Below are positions 17,518 to 26,760 of a DNA stretch of 64,000 nt, piece after piece. Location: positions 372,001 to 436,000 of the forward strand of contig JADJWY010000026.1 of NCBI GenBank assembly GCA_016716085.1, written 5' to 3'. Both the position numbers and the translations under genes were made by a program. This DNA comes from Hahellaceae bacterium (GTDB lineage Bacteria; Pseudomonadota; Gammaproteobacteria; Pseudomonadales; Oleiphilaceae). The notes beneath the pieces were generated by a model, which had not been told where the DNA came from, made no database searches, and saw only the letters and a list, made by a program, of their open reading frames with translations. The stretch's first letter is position 1, and each line of letters opens with the position of its first letter.

Positions 17518-18466
17518 CAAAAACACGATAAAGCTCGCAGCCCCCGCCCACCACTGAAAAGACAAAGCCCTTGAGAAACAAGAGGAGCGAAAACCCCACG
17601 GCTGCGGCCGCGTCAACCCCGAAGGGCGCCATCAGTGTTACCAGCGTGGCTTCCCTCACACCAAAGCCACTGACCGATATGGGTAGCAGCATGGCGAAAA
17701 CAACGATGGAGCGAATCCAGCCAATCGTCTCAAACGCTACCGGCAGATCCAGTGCTTCGATCAGCATAAAAATGGTGTAAATCGTAATCAAGTGACGAAT
17801 CACCGCCAGCAACAGCACACGCAGGTGAAAGCCGATACTTTCATCTTCATAAACACTCAGCGCCGCCAGCACTTTCCCTGCCCCCTCGCGAAACCAGACG
17901 GGCGCTCGCAGGTGCCGCAGACCGGCTTCCAACGCACGATGCAGGCGCCGGTTATAGGCCAACACATAGGCAACAACGCTCAGAACCGTCAACAGACTCA
18001 GCATCAGAACCATTTCCACAGAGCTATCTGCAACCCGTTGATCAAACAACCAGAATCCCAAACCAAAGACCAAAAGAAGAAACACTTCCAACATGCGATT
18101 CAAAACGATCGACGCCAGCGCTTCAGCCGGCTTGTTATTGGCTCTTGCGTAGTGATACCAGCGAATCGCCCCCCCCGCGATGTAGGTCGGCAGAAACAGC
18201 TCGTAAAAACGGGTGATCATACTGATGAAAAAGATACGGCCGATTGACAGCGCCAGACCCTGAACATGAGTCATCAGGTACATCTGCCAACTGTTGAAGT
18301 AGTACGCAGGAATCATGAACAGGCAGCTGAGGGTCACGATCCACCAGTCGGCCTCCTGAAGGGTATCCCTGAAACTCTCAAAAGGGATCAGGCGAACGAT
18401 ATAAAACAATAACGAAAGAGAGATGATCCACTTCAGCGCCAGCCAGCGTCGGGACGTATTCGCCAT
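17450..18466 (-). CDS. Flippase-like / LPG synthase transmembrane-domain protein
   Basis: A 338-residue polytopic protein with about eight hydrophobic segments and the pattern of the UPF0104/AglD family (lysylphosphatidylglycerol synthetase TM region): FFISMITRFYELFLPTYIAGGAIRWYHYA, then SIVLNRMLEVFLLL and LPISVSGFGVREATLV. Family members move or help assemble lipid-linked glycans; the synthase domain of MprF is absent. It lies 18 bases downstream of a GT4 glycosyltransferase gene and is almost certainly in one operon with it, suggesting a joint glycolipid step. The 3' end overlaps the opposite-strand thioredoxin-like gene by 68 bases. Confidence 0.85.
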   Translation of the reverse strand: MANTSRRWLALKWIISLSLLFYIVRLIPFESFRDTLQEADWWIVTLSCLFMIPAYYFNSWQMYLMTHVQGLALSIGRIFFISMITRFYELFLPTYIAGGAIRWYHYARANNKPAEALASIVLNRMLEVFLLLVFGLGFWLFDQRVADSSVEMVLMLSLLTVLSVVAYVLAYNRRLHRALEAGLRHLRAPVWFREGAGKVLAALSVYEDESIGFHLRVLLLAVIRHLITIYTIFMLIEALDLPVAFETIGWIRSIVVFAMLLPISVSGFGVREATLVTLMAPFGVDAAAAVGFSLLLFLKGFVFSVVGGGCELYRVFVMAETRDKSTPSQSNTEPPASH

Positions 18467-18484
18467 GGTAGGGTCAGCCCCTCA

Positions 18485-19624
18485 TCAGAGCCGTTTCTGC
18501 TCAAGTTGTTCGTAGAGTTCCAGGTGTCGGCGGGTCACCGCTTCCGAGCAAAAATACTCCTCGACCCGACGTCTCGCCCGACGCCCGAGTTCAGCGGCAA
18601 ATTCAGGCTGACTCAGCGCGCGCTCGAGGGCCTCACGCAGAATGTCTTCCTGCTTGGGCGGGATGGTAATGGCGCAGTCTTCAACCACTTCCACGCAGCC
18701 ATTGTCGTTTGAGGTAATGATGCAGAGCCCGGCTGTCATGGCTTCCAACAGGACGATGGGGAAATTTTCAGCGGCTGACGTAAAAACGAACACGGAGGCT
18801 TTTTCTAAAATCTGGCGAAACTGCTCAGACTTATTATCAATGAAACCCAGAAAATTAACCCGACAGCCCAGCTCCTGAGCCTGACGACGTAACTCGGGTA
18901 AGTACGGGCCATCCCCGACAATATTCACCTCCGGGTAATCCTTCATGCCTGACAACGCACGGAGAAGATATTGCACCCCCTTGCGTTCAAACATACGGGT
19001 CACAACCAGCAAGCTACCGTCCTTCGCCGACACTGCACTGAAGCGCGTCACATCGATCCCATTGGGAATCACGCGGGTTTTGGCAGAGGGATTCTGTTCG
19101 AGAATCAGATGCTGCAGGTGTCGACTGGGGCAGATGATCAATTCTGCGTCAGTGGTCACCCGCTGCCAAAAGGGTGCCAGCCATTTGTGCATGCCGATAA
19201 ACCGATCAGGGTTGTAGCCCGGCACATCAGAGCCATGGGCCGTGATGACATAAGGCAGCCCGAAACACTTTTTAGCCAACCAGGCCACGACGCCATCCGG
19301 GAAGATGAAATGGGTATGGTTGAGGCGGTACTTGCGCGTCAGCAGACGCCAGAACAGCTTATTGAAACTGGAAAACAGGTAAGGCAGCATTTCATAGGCA
19401 TAACAGACTTCGACATGCTTGCGAATACCAGGCACCCGAAAAATCCGCAGTAGCCCTTCCGTCTGATCAGCAGGCAGTTGCTGGTAGCCCATGGTGATGA
19501 GCTCAACGGGCTGACCAAAGCGATTCAGGTCGTCACACAAATTCGCCACCACGCGCGCGCCACCGCCCCCTAAAGGCGGGTACTCATAGCACATCATGAG
19601 AAGTGGGGGACGCTGTGGGGTCAC
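18485..19624 (-). CDS. Family 4 glycosyltransferase
   Basis: A 379-residue GT-B glycosyltransferase. The N-terminal acceptor domain contains YEYPPLGGGGARVVANL; the C-terminal nucleotide-sugar domain contains RVIPNGIDVTRFS, VVTRMFERKGVQYLLRAL, GDGPYLPELRRQA and the E-x7-E region FPIVLLEAMTAGLCIIT. It would move a sugar from an NDP-sugar to a lipid or glycan acceptor at the cytoplasmic face. The start is a GTG; ATGs nine and ten codons later have no better ribosome site. It is the first gene of a two-gene operon with the flippase-like gene. The upstream 134 bases before mtnA hold no recognised gene. Confidence 0.88.
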   Translation of the reverse strand: MTPQRPPLLMMCYEYPPLGGGGARVVANLCDDLNRFGQPVELITMGYQQLPADQTEGLLRIFRVPGIRKHVEVCYAYEMLPYLFSSFNKLFWRLLTRKYRLNHTHFIFPDGVVAWLAKKCFGLPYVITAHGSDVPGYNPDRFIGMHKWLAPFWQRVTTDAELIICPSRHLQHLILEQNPSAKTRVIPNGIDVTRFSAVSAKDGSLLVVTRMFERKGVQYLLRALSGMKDYPEVNIVGDGPYLPELRRQAQELGCRVNFLGFIDNKSEQFRQILEKASVFVFTSAAENFPIVLLEAMTAGLCIITSNDNGCVEVVEDCAITIPPKQEDILREALERALSQPEFAAELGRRARRRVEEYFCSEAVTRRHLELYEQLEQKRL

Positions 19625-19758
19625 GCTAATTACGAATCCTACGCCTGTGTTACCCGGGCGTTCATTTAATCCAAACGCACCCGTTTATTACTATTAAGAG
19701 TAGCACCCAGTTTGGCTAAGCCAATGCTGCAATGCAATTATTTGCGGCAAATCCAACC

Positions 19759-20811
19759 TTAACTCTGTCCAAAAAGCGACCCGATCCCCCGGATTCCTGG
19801 CGCTTCGATCACGCCCTTTTCGGTGACGATCACATCAATCAGTGCCGCCGGCGTCACATCAAACACCGGGTTAGCAACCGCCACCTGCCGTGGCGCCACC
19901 CATTGCCCCCGAAACTGCCGCACCTCGTCAGCCTCACGATCTTCAATCGGAATGTCGTGGCCGGTGGCCGCGTTCAGGTCAATCGTGCTGGTCGGCGCCA
20001 CTACCATTAGCCGGGCGCCATGATAACGCGCCAGAATCGCCAATCCGTAGGTGCCGATCTTATTCGCCGTATCGCCATTGGCCGCAATGCGGTCCGCTCC
20101 GACAATAACCCAGTGAATGCCGCGGGTGGCCATGATATGCGCTGCGGCGACGTCCGCAATCAGGGTAACTCCGATGTTGTCTTTGGCCAATTCATAAGCA
20201 GTCAGGCGACCACCCTGTAGCCAGGGCCGCGTTTCATCGGCAAAAACCTGTTCGATTAGTCCCTCGGACCAGCCCTGCCGGATCACACCCAGCGCCGTAC
20301 CAAACCCGCCTGTGGCCAGCGCACCGGCATTGCAATGGGTCAACACACGGGCACGCTCACCCGCCTTCAAACGTTGACGAATCAGGTCAGCCCCCAGGTG
20401 CCCCATGGTCTGATTGGCTTGAATATCCTCAGCATGGATGGCCTGAGCCTGTGCCAACAAACGATGAAAAAGGTCTTCACTTGCCCCACCTGTCCGGCAT
20501 TCGGCAATCACCGCGTGCTGGCGTGCCAGGGCCCAGCCAAGGTTCACCGCCGTCGGCCGACTGAGCGCCAGGCCCTGAGCGGCCTCATCCAACGCCAGCC
20601 ATGGGTCTTCGGTCGGTAAGTCGCGCGCTGCCAGGGCCATCCCATAGGCCGCCGTAATTCCAATTGCAGGCGCCCCTCGCACGACCATGGTTCGAATCGC
20701 CTGCTCAACGGCTCGCCAGTCAGCGCAGTCTATAAAACACTCCTGCTCTGGCAGCGCCCGCTGATCCAATAACCGCAGCCCCGCCCCCACCCATTCGATT
20801 GCCTTCACCAT
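19759..20811 (-). CDS. mtnA: Methylthioribose-1-phosphate isomerase
   Basis: A 350-residue aldose-ketose isomerase of methionine salvage, converting methylthioribose-1-phosphate to methylthioribulose-1-phosphate. Family marks: VVRGAPAIGITAAYG, the catalytic-cysteine region LTHCNAGALATGGFG, and IVGADRIAANGDTANKIGTY. An in-frame ATG at 20820 lies right against the AGGA, so ATG 20811, nine bases from it, is the likelier start. It is divergent from mtaD, with 83 bases between the two starts; the next genes on the other strand handle the same sulfur metabolites. A TATACT -10 candidate is present in the gap. Confidence 0.95.
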   Translation of the reverse strand: MVKAIEWVGAGLRLLDQRALPEQECFIDCADWRAVEQAIRTMVVRGAPAIGITAAYGMALAARDLPTEDPWLALDEAAQGLALSRPTAVNLGWALARQHAVIAECRTGGASEDLFHRLLAQAQAIHAEDIQANQTMGHLGADLIRQRLKAGERARVLTHCNAGALATGGFGTALGVIRQGWSEGLIEQVFADETRPWLQGGRLTAYELAKDNIGVTLIADVAAAHIMATRGIHWVIVGADRIAANGDTANKIGTYGLAILARYHGARLMVVAPTSTIDLNAATGHDIPIEDREADEVRQFRGQWVAPRQVAVANPVFDVTPAALIDVIVTEKGVIEAPGIRGIGSLFGQS

Positions 20812-20894
20812 GTGCTGCATTCCTGTTACTGTAAATCGCTCAGTATACCTGATGCCTTAACTTTTCCGAGTCTGCCACCCGCCAGGAGCCTTGC

Positions 20895-22214
20895 GTGACC
20901 CCGATGATCGACACCCTTATTTTCGCCCGCTGGATTGTTCCGATACGCCCCGCTCACACGTGCCTGGAACATCACGCACTGGCGATACATCAGGGCCGCA
21001 TCGTCGATCTTCTCCCGGCAGATCTCGCCCGTGAATCCTATACCGCGACACAGGTGATCGAGCGCCCCCAGGGCGTTTTGATGCCAGGTCTCATCAATGC
21101 GCATGGGCATGCCGCGATGACACTGTTTCGTGGACTGGCTGACGACTTGCCTCTGATGGACTGGCTGAATCATCATATCTGGCCCGCGGAGGGGCGCTGG
21201 GTCAGCGAGTCTTTTGTGCGCGCCGGAACCCGTCTGGCGGTCGCCGAGATGCTCAGAGGTGGCACGACGACCTTCTCGGACATGTATTTTTACCCCGAAG
21301 TCGTTGCCGATGTCGCGGCATCCGTGAGCATGCGTTGCCAGACCGCCTTTCCAGTCCTCGACTTTCCAACACCCTGGGGGGCCGGCCCGGATGATTACCT
21401 GCGCAAGGGCCTGGCGCTGATTGATGAATATCGTGGCAGCCAGCTGGTCTCGATCGCCTTTGGCCCTCATGCGCCCTATACCGTCTCGGACGATCCATTA
21501 CGCCGAATCGTGACCCTGGCCGAGCAGACCGGGCGCCCCATCCAGATTCACCTGCACGAAACCGCTTTCGAAGTCGAGTCAGCGCTGCAACAAACCGGAT
21601 TGCGGCCGCTGGTGCGCTTACACCAACTGGGTCTGCTGGGACCACAAACCCAGTGCGTGCATATGACTCAGCTCAATACAAGTGATATTGAAATCCTGAC
21701 CCAGACAAACGCGCATGTGGTTCACTGCCCACAATCCAATCTGAAACTGGCCAGTGGCTTTTGTCCAATTCATAAGCTGCAGCAGGCGGGCGTCAATGTG
21801 GCATTAGGCACGGACGGTGCGGCCAGTAACAACGATCTGGACCTTTGGGACGAAATGCGAACGGCGGCGCTGCTCGCCAAAGCGGTGGCCGGTGATGCTC
21901 AGGCGACCCCGGCTTTCTACGCACTCGAAATGGCCACGCTGAACGGTGCCAAAGCCCTTGGACTTGAGGATCAAACGGGCAGCCTGGAGCCGGGCAAGTT
22001 CGCCGATTGTATTGTGGTTGATCTCTCTGCACTGCATGCCCAGCCCCTGTATCAAGCCCCCTCCCATCTGGTTTACGCGACCCACGCGCACCAGGTCAGC
22101 GATGTCTGGGTTCAAGGTAAGCGCCTGTTGTGCGAAGGGATCTTGCAGGGGCTTTCAAGCGAAGCATTGATTGAGGAGGCATGCCACTGGGCGGAAAAAA
22201 TCAGACAAAGCTGA
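20895..22214 (+). CDS. mtaD: 5-methylthioadenosine/S-adenosylhomocysteine deaminase (TRZ/ATZ amidohydrolase)
   Basis: A 439-residue metal-dependent deaminase. Metal ligands: His70/His72 (LINAHGHAAM), the HLHET segment, and the Asp in LGTDGAASNND; the C-terminal beta-domain ends the fold. It deaminates methylthioadenosine or S-adenosylhomocysteine, feeding the MtnA pathway through the inosine form. A GTG start at 20895 follows AGGAG by six bases; ATG 20904 is an alternative. The order mtaD-ubiG-mupP-yciK downstream, with mtnA divergent, is the arrangement known from Pseudomonas. Confidence 0.92.
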   Translation: MTPMIDTLIFARWIVPIRPAHTCLEHHALAIHQGRIVDLLPADLARESYTATQVIERPQGVLMPGLINAHGHAAMTLFRGLADDLPLMDWLNHHIWPAEGRWVSESFVRAGTRLAVAEMLRGGTTTFSDMYFYPEVVADVAASVSMRCQTAFPVLDFPTPWGAGPDDYLRKGLALIDEYRGSQLVSIAFGPHAPYTVSDDPLRRIVTLAEQTGRPIQIHLHETAFEVESALQQTGLRPLVRLHQLGLLGPQTQCVHMTQLNTSDIEILTQTNAHVVHCPQSNLKLASGFCPIHKLQQAGVNVALGTDGAASNNDLDLWDEMRTAALLAKAVAGDAQATPAFYALEMATLNGAKALGLEDQTGSLEPGKFADCIVVDLSALHAQPLYQAPSHLVYATHAHQVSDVWVQGKRLLCEGILQGLSSEALIEEACHWAEKIRQS

Positions 22215-22277
22215 TCTGCGAGGGGGATAAAGCGTATACTAGGGACTTGTCTCCCGTTTATGAGAAAGCGATCCATC

Positions 22278-23015
22278 ATGAGTAGTGCTGCCCCTTCTGC
22301 CAACGTCGACGCCGGTGAGATCCGTAAATTCGAAGAGCTCGCCCATCGCTGGTGGGACCCCCAAAGCGAATTCAAGCCCCTGCACGACATCAATCCACTG
22401 CGACTGGATTACATCGACTTGCGTGCTCACCTGCCCGGCAAACGCGCACTGGATGTCGGCTGTGGCGGTGGACTTCTCAGCGAAGGCATGGTCCATCGCG
22501 GTGCTTACGTTACCGGCATTGATATGGGGGAAGCGCCGCTATCCGTAGCGCGCCTGCATGGGCTCGAAAGCGGCGTCGACGTCGATTACCGGCAAATGAC
22601 GGCAGAGTCTCTCGCCGCTGCTGAACCCGCTTCATTTGATGTGGTAACCTGCCTCGAAATGTTGGAACACGTGCCTGATCCGTCGTCCGTCGTGCAGTCC
22701 TGCGCAACGCTGGTCAAACCGGGCGGCCACCTGTTTTTCTCAACCCTCAACCGCAATCCCAAGTCCTTCCTGTTTGCAATTGTCGGTGCAGAATACGTGC
22801 TGGGCATGCTGCCCCGTGGAACCCACGAGTTCAACAAATTCATCAAGCCAGCAGAGTTGGCGCGCTGGATCCGACAGGCCGGACTGGAGATGCAGGATTT
22901 AATCGGCATGAGCTACAACCCATTCACCCGAACCTACAAACTCGGTCGTGATGTGGATGTGAACTATATGATTCATGCCATCCGCCCTCTGAACAACAAC
23001 GCGGAACAAGGGTGA
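22278..23015 (+). CDS. ubiG: Ubiquinone biosynthesis O-methyltransferase
   Basis: A 245-residue class I methyltransferase with the SAM loop LDVGCGGGLLSEGM, acidic ribose ligand GIDMG, and UbiG-specific ELAHRWWDP near the start and GTHEFNKFIKPAEL later. It performs both O-methylations in ubiquinone synthesis. An upstream in-frame ATG at 22260 has no ribosome site; I chose 22278, with modest support. The stop is seven bases before mupP, so they are co-transcribed. Confidence 0.95.
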   Translation: MSSAAPSANVDAGEIRKFEELAHRWWDPQSEFKPLHDINPLRLDYIDLRAHLPGKRALDVGCGGGLLSEGMVHRGAYVTGIDMGEAPLSVARLHGLESGVDVDYRQMTAESLAAAEPASFDVVTCLEMLEHVPDPSSVVQSCATLVKPGGHLFFSTLNRNPKSFLFAIVGAEYVLGMLPRGTHEFNKFIKPAELARWIRQAGLEMQDLIGMSYNPFTRTYKLGRDVDVNYMIHAIRPLNNNAEQG

Positions 23016-23022
23016 GACCGGC

Positions 23023-23691
23023 ATGAGCGGCCTTACTCGCCCTGACGCAGTATTTTTCGACCTCGACGGTACGCTGATTGATACCGCCCCCGACTTTTTC
23101 CGGGTCATGAATCAACTCAGAACCGAAGAAGGGCGCGAGCGCTTGCGTTTTGACACCGTTCGCCAATGGGTCTCCAACGGCTCCAAAGCCCTCATCCGCA
23201 TGGGCTTTGATCTGGAAGAAACACATCCGGATTTTGAACGCCTCAGACAACGGCTACTGGATTTATACCTGGCGGGCGTTGCAGAAGAAAGTGTGCTGTT
23301 TCCCGGTTTCGACCGTCTGCTTGATGCGCTCGACGCGGCCGGAATTCCCTGGGGCATTGTCACCAACAAGCCCCGACGGTTCAGCGTTCCACTGCTGACG
23401 CAGATGGGTCTGCAGCCGCGTCTGAGTTCGCTGGTCTGTGCCGACGACCTGCCACGCACCAAACCCCATCCGGACCCACTGCTACGCGCTGCCGAAGAGT
23501 CCGGCGTGCCGCCCGAACGCAGTTGGTATGTGGGCGATCACGAACGCGACATTCAGGCCGGTCGTGCCGCTGGCATGCGCACGATCGCCGCAGGCTATGG
23601 TTATCTGGAGCCCGATACGGTCTTGCACCACTGGCAGGCAGATCATTCAATCCAGACGGCGGATGAACTGTACCAGCTGATTTTTCGTTAG
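23023..23691 (+). CDS. mupP: N-acetylmuramic acid 6-phosphate phosphatase (HAD family)
   Basis: A 222-residue HAD phosphatase: motif I FFDLDGTLIDTAPD, motif II region GIVTNKPR, motif III/IV WYVGDHERDIQAGRAAG, with a helical cap typical of phosphoglycolate-phosphatase relatives. Position directly after ubiG is where MupP sits in pseudomonads; MupP dephosphorylates MurNAc-6-phosphate in cell-wall recycling. Without that context it would be called gph, so the assignment leans on synteny. It is seven bases after ubiG and 53 bases before the yciK-like gene. Confidence 0.82.
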   Translation: MSGLTRPDAVFFDLDGTLIDTAPDFFRVMNQLRTEEGRERLRFDTVRQWVSNGSKALIRMGFDLEETHPDFERLRQRLLDLYLAGVAEESVLFPGFDRLLDALDAAGIPWGIVTNKPRRFSVPLLTQMGLQPRLSSLVCADDLPRTKPHPDPLLRAAEESGVPPERSWYVGDHERDIQAGRAAGMRTIAAGYGYLEPDTVLHHWQADHSIQTADELYQLIFR

Positions 23692-23744
23692 ACTGATTTT
23701 TATTTGCCAATGCCCTGTGAGATGGGCTGATTCAGGAAGTCACC

Positions 23745-24515
23745 ATGTTCAACTATCAAGCACCCGCCGACCTTCTTAAAGACCGCACGATACTGGTCAC
23801 CGGCGCAGGCGATGGCATTGGCGCAGCCGCCGCCGTCGCTTATGCGCAAGCAGGCGCCACAGTGATTCTGCTGGGACGAACCGTCAAAAAACTCGAGACG
23901 GTTTATGACCTGATTGAAGAACGCGGCGGCAAGCAACCTGCCTTGTTTCCTCTCAATCTGGAAAGTGCCGGGGAAGCAGACTACGTTGCGCTGGCCAACG
24001 CCATTGATGAAAACTTTGGCCACCTTGACGGCGTATTACACAACGCCTCTCTGCTGGGAAATATCACGCCTGCCGAGCAATACCCCCTGGATGTGTGGAA
24101 TCGCGTGATGCAGGTGAACGTGAATGCCGCTTTTGCATTGACTCGCTTCCTGATTCCGCTGCTGCGCAAGTCACCCGATCCCAGCCTGGTCTTCACGACC
24201 TCCAGCGTCGGGCGCAAGGGCCGTGCCTATTGGGGGGCGTATGCGGTATCAAAGTTCGCCACGGAAGGTCTGGTGCAGGTATTGACCGACGAGCTCACCG
24301 GCAAACACGACCCCATCCGGGTTAATGCGATCAATCCCGGAGCCACACGGACCCGTATGAGAGCGACGGCCTACCCGGGTGAAAACCCCGACACCAATCC
24401 ACCCGCCCAGGACATCATGCCACTCTACCTTTACCTGATGGGTCCGGATAGCAGGGGCGTGAGTGGCAAGAGTCTGGACGCGCAGGGCAATGATACCCCT
24501 GATACCCTGATCTGA
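23745..24515 (+). CDS. yciK: YciK family short-chain oxidoreductase
   Basis: A 256-residue short-chain dehydrogenase: cofactor loop ILVTGAGDGIGAAAA, NAS motif (LHNASLLG), catalytic Ser region (FTTSSVGRKG) and YAVSK (Tyr-x3-Lys). It matches YciK, an NAD(P)-dependent reductase of unknown substrate that follows ubiG-mupP in related genomes. CAGGA stands eight bases before the ATG. The DUF1499 gene begins 17 bases downstream, so the operon probably continues. Confidence 0.9.
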   Translation: MFNYQAPADLLKDRTILVTGAGDGIGAAAAVAYAQAGATVILLGRTVKKLETVYDLIEERGGKQPALFPLNLESAGEADYVALANAIDENFGHLDGVLHNASLLGNITPAEQYPLDVWNRVMQVNVNAAFALTRFLIPLLRKSPDPSLVFTTSSVGRKGRAYWGAYAVSKFATEGLVQVLTDELTGKHDPIRVNAINPGATRTRMRATAYPGENPDTNPPAQDIMPLYLYLMGPDSRGVSGKSLDAQGNDTPDTLI

Positions 24516-24532
24516 CCCCAATGGAGGTGGCC

Positions 24533-24988
24533 ATGAAAACAAAACGCCAATACGCCGTAATACTATCGATCTCGCTCGCGCTATCACTCGCCGCCTGTTC
24601 TGGCACGCCGCCGACCGACCTGGGCATACAGGGAGATGGCTTGAAGCCTTGCCCGGATACGCCCAATTGTGTCAGCAGCCTGGCGCCCGTTAAAGACGAC
24701 ACGCATTTTATCCCGGCGTTGTCTGCGGATGAGGGTTCTGATCTGGAAGGTCTGTGGAGCCGCTTGCCTGACGGCTTGAAGCGGCAGGAAATCCGCATTG
24801 TTGAAGTGACTGACACCTACCTGCGAGCTGAAGCCATGACGCAACTGATGCGTTTTGTCGATGATCTGGAGTTTTACAAAGATCGGGCCAAAGATGTCAT
24901 TCAGGTGCGTTCGGCTTCACGCCTCGGGCGCTCGGACTTTGGCAAAAATCGCGAGCGCATCGAACAACTCAGGGCAGATCTACGGTAA
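24533..24988 (+). CDS. DUF1499 lipoprotein
   Basis: A 151-residue protein with a lipoprotein signal (LALSLAACSG, Cys about 22) and a DUF1499 domain: LKPCPDTPNCVSS near the start, EIRIVEVTDTYLRAEAMTQLMRFVDDLEFY, then IQVRSASRLGRSDFGKNRERIEQLR. The family is conserved but of unknown function. GGAGG stands five bases before ATG 24533, so I prefer that start to the in-frame ATG at 24521. The 3' end overlaps the end of the convergent ccmI gene by nine bases. Confidence 0.87.
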   Translation: MKTKRQYAVILSISLALSLAACSGTPPTDLGIQGDGLKPCPDTPNCVSSLAPVKDDTHFIPALSADEGSDLEGLWSRLPDGLKRQEIRIVEVTDTYLRAEAMTQLMRFVDDLEFYKDRAKDVIQVRSASRLGRSDFGKNRERIEQLRADLR

Positions 24989-26254
24989 GGCCTTGTCGAT
25001 TGTCACAGCCAGCTCGACCGTGCCGCCTACCTTCACGGTGCCGGCAGAGCCTTCCAAATCCCCACTTTGCGGGATCGGTTGACCCGACCGAGACACCCTG
25101 GCAATCACCTCTGCCTGATCAACTGACGAGAGTTTCGCCATGGGCCCCATCGCCATGCTGTCATTGAGTGTGACGGTGATCGGCAGATCCCGGACACTGA
25201 CCCGGGCAACCGCCAGCGGCATACGCCCACCCGCAGCAGGACGCGCGAGAATGAATACCGTTTCATCGCCTTGCACCTGACGGACGAGCGATTCATCCAG
25301 ACTTACCGTTACGACCAGCTGCGCCCCGCCAGCGGCTGAGTCGCTCTCTGACGGTTCTGCCTGTGGCTCGGTGCTAGCCAACAGAGACCGGGCTTTCTCG
25401 ATACCGGCTTTCAACGCTTCGCTATTTGAAGAATCGGGATCTGTCGCAATCACACGCTGCCAGTAGCCAATCGCCTCCTGGTAACGTCCCTGTTTGAAGG
25501 CATCTATACCCAAAATCGAGAGTGCGTTACCTTCTTCGGGATAGGCTTTCAAGGCCGCCTCAACGGCGGTACGGACAGCCGCGGTCACCTCATCCTTCTG
25601 CAGAAACAGCGCCTGGGCCTGCATACCCAGCGCAGGTGCAGGGTTCTCCCCCATGGCATCCAACATCGAGGCAACCAGAGCAAAGCTCTCGGCAGCCGAT
25701 TCGAAATTCTGCATCGCCATGTGGGCTCGCCCAAGCAGAATGCGGCCTTCAAGATTATCCGGGCGCTCATTCACCCGGGTTTGCAGGCGTGCCAGCATAT
25801 CTTTCATGTCGCTGGCTGACTCCATGATCGCATGGGTTTCCCGTACCCAGACGGCATCCGCAACCGCGTCTGCGCTGCCAATACGCGTATAGAGCGACCA
25901 GGCTCCGATGGGTAGCCCAACCACGACGAGCAGCAGGAGCACACTCGCAGAATAGCCAAACGTACGCCCAACCGGCGCAACAGTCATACCTGTCGGCACA
26001 TCACTGAGCAGCGATTGTTTCAACTCTGCCACCAGTTGGGTGTGCTTTTCAGCATCGATGATGCCCTGAACCAAATCCTGCTCAAGCTCAGCCTGACGCT
26101 CCCTGAACAGTTGCACATTGAGCGACTCTCTCGCCTGGGTCGCGCGCCCCTCCCGCTGCCGGGACAGCCCCAATATGGGGACGACCAGCGAAACCAACGC
26201 AATGAAGGCAATGGCCCCAAGACTTATCCAAAACAAGGTCATATCAGTATTCAC
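24980..26254 (-). CDS. ccmI: Cytochrome c maturation protein CcmI
   Basis: A 424-residue protein: an N-terminal helix (FWISLGAIAFIALVSLVVPIL), a cytoplasmic coiled-coil loop (RERQAELEQDLVQGIID), a second helix at about 103-124, then a periplasmic part with TPR repeats (ILLGRAHMAMQNFESAAES; ALSILGIDAFKQGRYQEAIGYW) and a C-terminal beta domain. CcmI holds apocytochrome c for haem ligation by CcmF/CcmH. It is the last gene of the ccm operon, overlapping ccmH by four bases, and converges with the DUF1499 gene. Confidence 0.93.
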   Translation of the reverse strand: MNTDMTLFWISLGAIAFIALVSLVVPILGLSRQREGRATQARESLNVQLFRERQAELEQDLVQGIIDAEKHTQLVAELKQSLLSDVPTGMTVAPVGRTFGYSASVLLLLVVVGLPIGAWSLYTRIGSADAVADAVWVRETHAIMESASDMKDMLARLQTRVNERPDNLEGRILLGRAHMAMQNFESAAESFALVASMLDAMGENPAPALGMQAQALFLQKDEVTAAVRTAVEAALKAYPEEGNALSILGIDAFKQGRYQEAIGYWQRVIATDPDSSNSEALKAGIEKARSLLASTEPQAEPSESDSAAGGAQLVVTVSLDESLVRQVQGDETVFILARPAAGGRMPLAVARVSVRDLPITVTLNDSMAMGPMAKLSSVDQAEVIARVSRSGQPIPQSGDLEGSAGTVKVGGTVELAVTIDKALP

Positions 26255-26760
26255 TTCTTCGATTCGTGGTCGGACAACAAGTCATCGAGTCGCGCCTGTT
26301 CATCCTGCGACAAGCTCGTCTCGTTGGGAATCTGCCTCTGGCGACGACGACGCCCCAACCAGAAAAGTCCCCCCACACCACACAGTGCCAATACCGCAGG
26401 CCCCACCCAAAGAATCAGCGTAGCGGTATTGAACGGAGGCTTGTAACGCACGAAATCGCCATAACGGGTGACCATGTAATCGACAATCTGATCGTCGCTT
26501 TGCCCTTCTTCAATCAGGCGATGCACTTCACGACGCAGATCCTTGGCGATATCTGCATTCGAGTCAGCAATGTTCTGGTTTTGGCACTTGGGACAGCGCA
26601 GTTCGTAGGTCAGCGATTGATAGCGGGCATAACCTTCATCGGAGGTGAAGTCATACACCTCTACCGCTGCATGGACACTGAGGGCCAGGGTAAACCCCAG
26701 GATCAGCCCCACCCTCATCAACTGCATGGCTGCCGCACGCATTAACCACGCAGCCATCAT
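26251..26760 (-). CDS. ccmH: Cytochrome c maturation thiol oxidoreductase CcmH
   Basis: A 169-residue CcmH/CycL protein: signal or anchor helix at 10-32, the family motif LRCPKCQNQN with redox cysteines 56 and 59, and a C-terminal membrane helix (ATLILWVGPAVLALCGVGGLFWL). It reduces the haem-binding CxxCH cysteines of apocytochrome c in the periplasm, with CcmG. Overlaps ccmI and ccmG by four bases each, so translation is coupled. Confidence 0.95.
   Translation of the reverse strand: MMAAWLMRAAAMQLMRVGLILGFTLALSVHAAVEVYDFTSDEGYARYQSLTYELRCPKCQNQNIADSNADIAKDLRREVHRLIEEGQSDDQIVDYMVTRYGDFVRYKPPFNTATLILWVGPAVLALCGVGGLFWLGRRRRQRQIPNETSLSQDEQARLDDLLSDHESKK

Noticed and set aside
23023..23691. Phosphoglycolate phosphatase (gph) as the name for the HAD gene
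   Set aside because: Sequence fits both, but position directly after ubiG and before yciK favours mupP; the alternative is kept in mind.
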